6,640 nt of DNA. Origin: Lentimicrobium sp. Its GTDB lineage: Bacteria; Bacteroidota; Bacteroidia; Bacteroidales; Lentimicrobiaceae. The position numbers were made by a program, and so were the translations under genes. Below the pieces are notes generated by a model. That model had not been told where the DNA came from. It saw only the letters and a program-made list of their open reading frames with translations, and ran no database searches. Every line of letters begins with the position of its first letter. Positions within the stretch are counted from its first letter, which is position 1. The stretch is from the NCBI GenBank assembly GCA_013336205.1, contig JAAXUD010000160.1:1-6640 (forward strand). Reading direction: 5' to 3'. Positions 1 to 4,945 of the stretch are shown here, piece after piece.

Positions 1-1214
1 CCTCCATAAATTTACTGATCGGACGCCACGAGGGCAAAGAACAACTCAGTATTACGGTAATGAGGGAAAATGTTTCTATCCCCAATGTCGCTTTTTCAGA
101 AATGCTTGATGAAACTACAGGCTACATCAAGTTAACAGGTTTTACCCAGAACTCTGGCAAAGAAGTTAAAGACGCTTTCATGAAACTGAAGGAAAACAGT
201 GGGATGAAAGCACTGATACTTGACTTGCGCGATAACGGCGGCGGTCTTATGAACGAGGCGGTAAGTATTACCAATTTATTTATAAAAAAGGGCGAATTGG
301 TTGTAAGCACCAAGGGTAAATCACCCGACAGGAATAAATCATACAAAACATTTGTGCAACCTATTGACCAGGAAATACCTATTATTGTCCTGGTAAACAG
401 TTACAGCGCCTCAGCTTCAGAAATTGTTGCCGGAGCGCTGCAAGACCTCGACAGGGCTGTTATACTGGGCGAACGGACTTATGGCAAGGGCCTGGTTCAG
501 AACATTATACCCTTAACCTATAACACCCAGATGAAGGTTACGGTTGCTAAGTATTACATACCAAGCGGTCGTTGCATTCAGGCTATTGATTATGCTACCC
601 GCGATAGTCTGGGATTTTCACGTGCAATTCCTGATTCACTGATCAACAGTTTCAAAACCAGGGCCGGAAGAGAAGTTTTTGATGGCGGTGGCATTGTGCC
701 GGATATAACAGCAGAAACGCCGGAAGTAAGTAATATTGCGATCAGCCTTGTAACCAAATATCTCATATTTGATTTTGCGAACCAATTCAGAAAGGAACAC
801 GATTCTATACCTGACCCTAAAGAATTTGTTATAACAGAGGAAATTTATAACGATTTCATAGCCTGGTTGCAAAACAAGGATTACGATTATGTTACAAGAA
901 GTGAGCGAATGCTTTCCGATTTGAAAAAGGTTGCAGAGAAAGAGCAATATTATGACGAATTGAAAACTGAGTTTGGAATGCTGGAATCCAAGATGCTGCA
1001 TAACAAGCAGGCAGACCTGATGAAGTTTAATGAAGAGATAAAATCAATGCTGCGCAGTGAGATAGTTTCCAGGTATTACTATCAGAAAGGAAGAATTAAA
1101 GCTTCCCTGACGGAAGATAAAGAAATTTCAACTGCCATCGAAATTCTAAAAGATTCAAAAACTTATAAAGCCATACTGGACGGAACCAGTAACCTCACCA
1201 ATACAAAATCCTGA
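1..1214 (+). CDS. S41 family carboxy-terminal processing protease, 5' end missing
   Basis: Serine protease of the CtpA/CtpB/Prc family, which cuts exported proteins near their C-termini in the periplasm. The frame is open to the left edge (first full codon at base 3), so 403 residues are visible and the ATG at base 60 is internal. Residues 1-29 match the last strands of a PDZ domain, including an 'ITVMREN' stretch. The catalytic core follows: LRDNGGG at 75-81, the nucleophile in SASASEI (Ser137, codon 411-413), the general-base Lys162 in YGKG, and Gln166. The Ser-Lys spacing of 25 is the family value. After the core (from about residue 245) comes a charged, probably helical C-terminal extension of about 150 residues, as I recall from Bacteroidota homologues. 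Relatives have roughly 530-560 residues, so about 150 N-terminal residues (signal peptide, N-domain, most of the PDZ) should lie outside the window. The next gene starts 8 bases after the TGA. Family assignment is firm; the natural substrate is unknown. Confidence 0.95.
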   Translation, partial: SINLLIGRHEGKEQLSITVMRENVSIPNVAFSEMLDETTGYIKLTGFTQNSGKEVKDAFMKLKENSGMKALILDLRDNGGGLMNEAVSITNLFIKKGELVVSTKGKSPDRNKSYKTFVQPIDQEIPIIVLVNSYSASASEIVAGALQDLDRAVILGERTYGKGLVQNIIPLTYNTQMKVTVAKYYIPSGRCIQAIDYATRDSLGFSRAIPDSLINSFKTRAGREVFDGGGIVPDITAETPEVSNIAISLVTKYLIFDFANQFRKEHDSIPDPKEFVITEEIYNDFIAWLQNKDYDYVTRSERMLSDLKKVAEKEQYYDELKTEFGMLESKMLHNKQADLMKFNEEIKSMLRSEIVSRYYYQKGRIKASLTEDKEISTAIEILKDSKTYKAILDGTSNLTNTKS

Positions 1215-1222
1215 GATATTAT

Positions 1223-2902
1223 ATGGGTGCGATTTCTTTAAATATACCCATATTAAGGAACATCAGAACTGATGTTTCATCATTAATGTTTTATGCTTTG
1301 ATATTGCTTGCCATCTCAATTCCACTTTCGGAATTTGGCATGAGTATTTCCCAGTTTATTTTACTTGGTTTATGGATTCATGAAGGAGCAGATTTTTGTG
1401 CTCATAAAAAACCGGGACAGAATGGTCTGCTTAAGAAGCTTAACAGTTATTTCAAAGCAATCAGGGTTAATGTTACCGGTAAATTCAGGATGATACTAAA
1501 TAATCCTGCGTTGCTTATCGTAATTTCCTTTTACCTGATGCATGTTGCCGGGCTTCTTTACACATCAGATCTGAATTATGCCCTCAAAGACTTAAGGATT
1601 AAGTTACCATTGTTAAGTTTGCCGATCATTATTTCAACTTCTGTTGCTCTTTCATCCCGCAAACTGAACATATTACTGATATTCTTCACTTTGGCTGTTT
1701 TTGCCGGGACAGTTGCAAGTATTTGGGTTCTGTTATCCAGGCATATCAGCGATCCACGTGAACTCAGCATTTTTATTTCACACATCAGGTTTGGGCTGAC
1801 TATCTGTTTCTCCATATTTATTCTGCTCTATTTTCTTTATAAAAACCTTTTTCCGAACCGATTTCAGATTGCAATCATCTCTTTGGGCATAATTTGGTTT
1901 TTCTTTTTCCTGATTATCCTGGAATCAGTTACCGGACTGGCCATTACCGGCCTGTTGCTTTATATATTCGCACTCATCAATTCATACCGGATCAGGTCAT
2001 GGTATCTGCGATTGATCGTAATGATTCCGGTTGCACTATCACCGGTAATTGTCACCCATTATTTAATGAAACAATTCCGGGATTTTGGCAAGGTTGAGAC
2101 AGTAGATTACAGCAAACTCGACAAGTATACCAGTTTTGGCTCCCCTTACGTTCATGACACCTGTACTTACGGAATTGAGCAAGGGAGATATGTTGGTATT
2201 TATCTTGCCCCGGCCGAACTCAGGCATGAATGGAATCAACGCAGCAAACTGAGTTATGACGGCAATGATAAAAAAGGGCAGGTTTTAAGTTTTACACTCA
2301 TACGTTTTCTCAGTTCGAAAGGACTCAGAAAAGATGCGAATGGCGTAAGGAGTCTTACCGACAGAGAAATATCGCTGATTGAAAACGGAGTTGCAAACTA
2401 TGCCTACCTTGAAAGCTTCAACCTCAGAACCAGGGTCGATCAAATGGTAATGGGGTATACTAATTACGTAAAACATGGCGATCCTAACGCCTCCTCGTTA
2501 ATGCAAAGAGTCGAATACTGGAAAACATCTGCCTATATAATAAAAAAGCATTGGTTAACCGGTGTTGGCACGGGCGATCTGAACGAGGCATTCAGAAATG
2601 CTTATCAGGAAATGGGATCTAAACTTAGTGATGTTTTCCGCAACAGATCGCATAACCAATTCCTTGCTATTTTCGTCGCCTTCGGAATCTTTGGCTTAAT
2701 CTGGTTTCTGTTTTCCTTATTTTACCCTGCTTATAAGACAGGCAGGTACAGCAGTTATTACTACATAGTTTTCTTTACCATCATTTTTATGTCTATGCTC
2801 ACGGAAGACACCCTTGAAACGCAGGCTGGTGCCACCTTTTTCGCTTTTTTCAATGCATTGTTACTTTTTGGTTGTAAAAGAGAACCTGAAAAGCAGGAAT
2901 AG
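1223..2902 (+). CDS. O-antigen ligase/polymerase-type polytopic membrane protein (Wzy_C/WaaL superfamily)
   Basis: Inner-membrane protein of the O-antigen ligase superfamily, whose members join or polymerise lipid-carried glycans on the periplasmic face. It has 559 residues. Hydrophobic segments lie near residues 21-36, 40-53, 95-112, 128-143, 148-171, 187-206, 213-232, 234-253 and 259-281. A hydrophilic loop follows (about 282-479), then segments near 480-502, 512-528 and 536-551. The loop ends with the superfamily pattern: Arg429 in 'QRVEYW', GVGTGD at 447-452, and 'RSHNQFL' with His477, comparable in position to the essential loop histidine of WaaL. The loop also carries 'TLIRFLSSKGLRKDANG' (about 358-374), which I recall from Bacteroidota members. 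The ATG follows the protease stop by 8 bases, so the pair is probably co-transcribed. The next possible Met start is residue 22, at the edge of the first membrane segment, so the longer form is preferred. Ligase, polymerase (Wzy) or another glycan transferase cannot be told apart by sequence, and no glycosyltransferase gene is visible nearby. Confidence 0.85.
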   Translation: MGAISLNIPILRNIRTDVSSLMFYALILLAISIPLSEFGMSISQFILLGLWIHEGADFCAHKKPGQNGLLKKLNSYFKAIRVNVTGKFRMILNNPALLIVISFYLMHVAGLLYTSDLNYALKDLRIKLPLLSLPIIISTSVALSSRKLNILLIFFTLAVFAGTVASIWVLLSRHISDPRELSIFISHIRFGLTICFSIFILLYFLYKNLFPNRFQIAIISLGIIWFFFFLIILESVTGLAITGLLLYIFALINSYRIRSWYLRLIVMIPVALSPVIVTHYLMKQFRDFGKVETVDYSKLDKYTSFGSPYVHDTCTYGIEQGRYVGIYLAPAELRHEWNQRSKLSYDGNDKKGQVLSFTLIRFLSSKGLRKDANGVRSLTDREISLIENGVANYAYLESFNLRTRVDQMVMGYTNYVKHGDPNASSLMQRVEYWKTSAYIIKKHWLTGVGTGDLNEAFRNAYQEMGSKLSDVFRNRSHNQFLAIFVAFGIFGLIWFLFSLFYPAYKTGRYSSYYYIVFFTIIFMSMLTEDTLETQAGATFFAFFNALLLFGCKREPEKQE

Positions 2903-2905
2903 ACA

Positions 2906-2924
2906 ACAGGAAGAGGCTCCCTGT
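2906..2924 (+). terminator. Weak hairpin between the ligase-like gene and cdd
   Basis: Four bases after the ligase-like stop codon, ACAGGAAG pairs with CTCCCTGT around a 3-base AGG loop. This gives an 8-bp stem with one A-C mismatch. No T-run follows (the next bases are CGATAATA), so it is at best a poor intrinsic terminator. It could instead be an RNA-processing or attenuating structure between the two genes, or chance. Confidence 0.2.
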
Positions 2925-2968
2925 CGATAATATTCCTACATTTAGCCTTTGAATCCAAACTACCGGAA

Positions 2969-3460
2969 ATGATAAACAAAGAACTTACGATTAAATATTC
3001 AATAACTGACAATGCCGGGGATCTTGAATCAGGGGACAAATTATTGCTTGATAAAGCAAAATCAGCGGCGCAACATGCCTATGCCCCTTACTCAGGTTTT
3101 AGGGTTGGCGCTGCTCTCAGACTAGGAAACCAGGAAATTATAACAGGAAACAACCAGGAAAACGCGGCTTATCCTTCGGGATTGTGCGCAGAAAGGGTGG
3201 CTATTTTTGCCGCTTCCTCACAAAATCCTGATGCGATAATTGAGTGCATTGCCATTGCTATTGACACTGATTCAGGCAAAGTAACCGAGCCGGTACCTCC
3301 CTGTGGCGCCTGCCGCCAGGTTATTGCTGAATATGAGATAAAACAGGGGAAAGAAATCAGAATAATATTTTCGGGCGAAACCGGAAAAATCGTTCAGGTC
3401 GAGAGTATCAACAGTCTGCTTCCTTTGTCATTCAATTCAAACAATCTGCAGCACAAATAG
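2969..3460 (+). CDS. cdd: Cytidine deaminase (homotetrameric type)
   Basis: Hydrolytically deaminates cytidine and deoxycytidine to uridine and deoxyuridine in cytoplasmic pyrimidine salvage. All active-site parts are visible in 163 residues: substrate-binding Asn62 and Glu64 in 'GNNQENAAYPSG', zinc ligand Cys73 and catalytic Glu75 in 'CAER', and zinc ligands Cys112 and Cys115 in 'PCGACRQ'. The spacing agrees with Bacillus subtilis Cdd (Asn42, Glu44, Cys53, Glu55, Cys86, Cys89). The 'AYAPYSGFRVGAAL' stretch lies at 37-50, about 20 residues further in than in B. subtilis. Such an N-terminal extension is what I remember from Bacteroidota enzymes. The ATG used is the only Met codon in the protein, so the start is well supported. 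It lies 66 bases after the ligase-like gene, so it could be the third gene of that transcript or have its own promoter. I found no convincing promoter in the gap; TACATTTA at 2937-2944 resembles a Bacteroidota -7 box but has no upstream partner. Zinc ligands are three Cys, as expected for the tetrameric form. Confidence 0.96.
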   Translation: MINKELTIKYSITDNAGDLESGDKLLLDKAKSAAQHAYAPYSGFRVGAALRLGNQEIITGNNQENAAYPSGLCAERVAIFAASSQNPDAIIECIAIAIDTDSGKVTEPVPPCGACRQVIAEYEIKQGKEIRIIFSGETGKIVQVESINSLLPLSFNSNNLQHK

Positions 3461-3472
3461 CCAGGGTTATCG

Positions 3473-3503
3473 TTTATCTAATTGCAATTTTGACTTAAAT
3501 TCG
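3473..3503 (+). promoter_or_regulatory. Possible Bacteroidota-type promoter for the ChaN-like gene
   Basis: The 125-base gap between cdd and the ChaN-like gene is AT-rich. TTTA (3473-3476), 19 bases, then TAAATTCG (3496-3503) resembles the Bacteroidota consensus TTTG-N19-TAnnTTTG with one mismatch in each box. Nearby TTGACT (3490-3495) and TATAAT (3509-3514) look like E. coli boxes but are only 13 bases apart, too close for that promoter class. A start here would leave a leader of about 75 bases. A promoter in this gap is plausible; the exact boxes are uncertain. Confidence 0.3.
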
Positions 3504-3585
3504 TTTATTATAATGCCATTCGGTTGAAAACGGATAGAATAAATGAAGTAAATAATGAATAAAATCAACTTTCACCTATAGAATT

Positions 3586-4449
3586 ATGAAAAAACTACTC
3601 ATATTATTTCTTGGCTTTATACTTATGGCCTCCATGACCAGCGATATGCCTGCCTATGTTATTTATAATGCAAAAGGCAAATCCGTGGATTTTGACAAAC
3701 TGGTGAAAGAAGCATCCGGGGCAGATGTTATTTTGTTTGGCGAATTGCATAACAATCCAATCAGTCATTGGCTGCAACTCGAACTAACCCGATCCCTGTA
3801 CAAGCTGAAAGGAGACAAATTAGTTCTGGGAGCCGAAATGTTTGAGGCGGATAACGCGCTGATTATAAAAGAGTTTCTTGAAGGAAAAGTAAAAGATAAA
3901 AATTTTGAAGCAGAGGCAAGGTTATGGCCAAATTACAAAACAGACTATAAACCGCTGCTTACGTTTGCCCGTGACAGCAGCCTTGCTTTTATTGCAACCA
4001 ATATACCCCGTCGCTATGCATCGCTGGTAAACCGGGAAGGATTTGAAGGGCTTGATTCACTCGATGCTGAAGCAAAAAGGTTTATTGCACCACTTCCAAT
4101 CGCTTATGACCCGGAATTACCAGGTTACAAAGGGATGCTGGAGATGATGGGCAGCAGCAGTCATGCGAATGAAAATCTACCGAAGGCCCAGGCTGTTAAA
4201 GATGCTACCATGGCTTATTTCATTTCACAGAATGCCAAAGCCGGAACCACCTTTATTCATTTTCATGGCACTTACCATTCTGACAATTTTGAAGGTATCG
4301 TTTGGTATCTGAAAAGATTAAACCCCGATTTAAAAATCCTGACTATTAATTCAAGTGAGCAGGAAAATACAGGTACACTGCTTGAGGAAAATGAAGGAAA
4401 GGCTGATTTTATTATAGTTACGCCATCCACAATGACTACAACGCACTGA
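3586..4449 (+). CDS. ChaN-like exported protein (haem-binding uptake family, PF04187 type)
   Basis: Probable member of the ChaN/DUF399 family. The best-known member, Campylobacter jejuni ChaN, is an iron-regulated surface lipoprotein that binds haem. The 287 residues begin with a Sec signal peptide (MKK, hydrophobic core about 4-16, likely cut near 16-20). Family blocks follow: 'FGELHNNP' (51-58), 'GAEMFE' (82-87), an 'RLWPNYKTDYKPLL' stretch (112-125), 'AQAVKDATMA' (201-210) and 'HFHGTYHSD' (225-233). The early Glu-His, the mid Glu, the late Asp and the His-rich block are the polar residues this fold keeps. Unlike the lipoprotein ChaN, there is no cysteine anywhere near the signal-peptide end, so a soluble periplasmic or secreted protein is predicted. 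No C-terminal secretion-system sorting domain is evident. It is last in the rightward group, is separated from cdd by 125 bases, and probably has its own promoter. No TonB receptor or other haem-transport gene and no clear iron-regulator site is visible, so a haem role here rests on family membership only. Confidence 0.85.
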   Translation: MKKLLILFLGFILMASMTSDMPAYVIYNAKGKSVDFDKLVKEASGADVILFGELHNNPISHWLQLELTRSLYKLKGDKLVLGAEMFEADNALIIKEFLEGKVKDKNFEAEARLWPNYKTDYKPLLTFARDSSLAFIATNIPRRYASLVNREGFEGLDSLDAEAKRFIAPLPIAYDPELPGYKGMLEMMGSSSHANENLPKAQAVKDATMAYFISQNAKAGTTFIHFHGTYHSDNFEGIVWYLKRLNPDLKILTINSSEQENTGTLLEENEGKADFIIVTPSTMTTTH

Positions 4450-4453
4450 TCTT

Positions 4454-4476
4454 AATGATGTGAGAATAATATCATT
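4454..4476. terminator. Weak hairpin between convergent genes
   Basis: AATGATGT pairs with ATATCATT (8 bp, one G-U wobble) around the 7-base loop GAGAATA, 4 bases after the ChaN-like stop codon. In the rightward direction the stem runs into TTTTAA, a short T-run. In the leftward direction the bases after the stem are AAGATC, with no T-run. The stem is AT-rich and weak. The position in the 62-base gap between two facing genes suits a terminator, mainly for the ChaN-like gene. Confidence 0.35.
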
Positions 4477-4511
4477 TTAATCTGAACATCTGCTATGGCA
4501 GGACAGTAAGC

Positions 4512-4913
4512 TCAGGTGGCCAAAAAAGTGTAATTGAGATTAACAACAAAATTCCAAAGCATCACCACCACAATAGCCAGTAGTTTGGCAAAGTAGAAGT
4601 TCAGTTTTGCCCTGGAAACCAGGAGATACAAAACCAGGGTACTTATAAGCAATCCTATGGCAGAGATAAAAAGGAACCTGCCATACTCGACAACCACATC
4701 GGGATTATTGCTGTTAAAAGTCCATACCCTGTTCAGATAATAATTACTGCTGGCTGCAATCGTGAAACCGATGGCATTACTGACATACTTCTGAATTTTC
4801 AGCCATTCCTTGCAAACGTAGGTAAACCCAAAGTCAACGATAACGCCTGAGAATCCAACGATTCCGAATTTGATAAACTTGTATCCGACTTCCCGGGTTA
4901 ATATATCAACCAT
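4512..4913 (-). CDS. GtrA-family small membrane protein
   Basis: GtrA-like proteins have four membrane helices. Some are thought to flip polyprenyl-phosphate-linked sugars, as in phage serotype conversion with GtrB; others serve in cell-wall polysaccharide synthesis. The 133 residues show helices near 14-36, 43-62, 79-99 and 108-127. The family marks are present: 'KFGIVGFSGVIVDFG' (15-29), 'NRVWTF' (61-66) at the end of helix 2, and 'NFVVNLNYTF' (121-130) at the C-terminus. Length is normal for the family. The ATG is fixed by an in-frame TGA (4920-4922) only two codons upstream. An AGGAG lies about 19 bases before the ATG, too far to act as a usual ribosome-binding site. It follows the M28 peptidase by 32 bases on the same strand, so the two are probably co-transcribed. 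No partner glycosyltransferase (GtrB type) is in the window, so its sugar and pathway are unknown. Confidence 0.9.
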   Translation of the reverse strand: MVDILTREVGYKFIKFGIVGFSGVIVDFGFTYVCKEWLKIQKYVSNAIGFTIAASSNYYLNRVWTFNSNNPDVVVEYGRFLFISAIGLLISTLVLYLLVSRAKLNFYFAKLLAIVVVMLWNFVVNLNYTFLAT

Positions 4914-4945
4914 TACTACTCACAGCAGACGCGCTCCTGTTGCGT

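Noticed and set aside
60..62. ATG at base 60 as the start of the S41 protease
   Set aside because: The frame stays open to the left edge, and the 19 codons before it encode the end of a PDZ domain. The gene is cut by the window edge.
636..1001. Leftward 121-codon reading frame inside the protease gene
   Set aside because: It is fully antisense to the S41 C-terminal region and shows no family features.
1894..2097. Rightward 67-codon frame inside the ligase-like gene
   Set aside because: It is out of frame within a continuous membrane-protein frame, with no sign of a frameshift in the latter.
2761..3039. Leftward 92-codon reading frame spanning the ligase-cdd gap
   Set aside because: It overlaps the ends of two conserved genes on the other strand and has no recognisable domain or leader.
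3490..3514. TTGACT and TATAAT as an E. coli-type promoter
   Set aside because: The spacing is 13 bases, too short, and the window appears to come from a group with a different promoter consensus.
4490..4501. CTGC-TATG-GCAG mini hairpin after the GtrA-family stop
   Set aside because: Only four base pairs and no T-run on either strand; too weak to call a terminator.
4914..4945. AGGAG in the 32-base gap as the ribosome-binding site of the GtrA-family gene
   Set aside because: It sits about 19 bases before the ATG, and no other gene here has a well-placed Shine-Dalgarno sequence.
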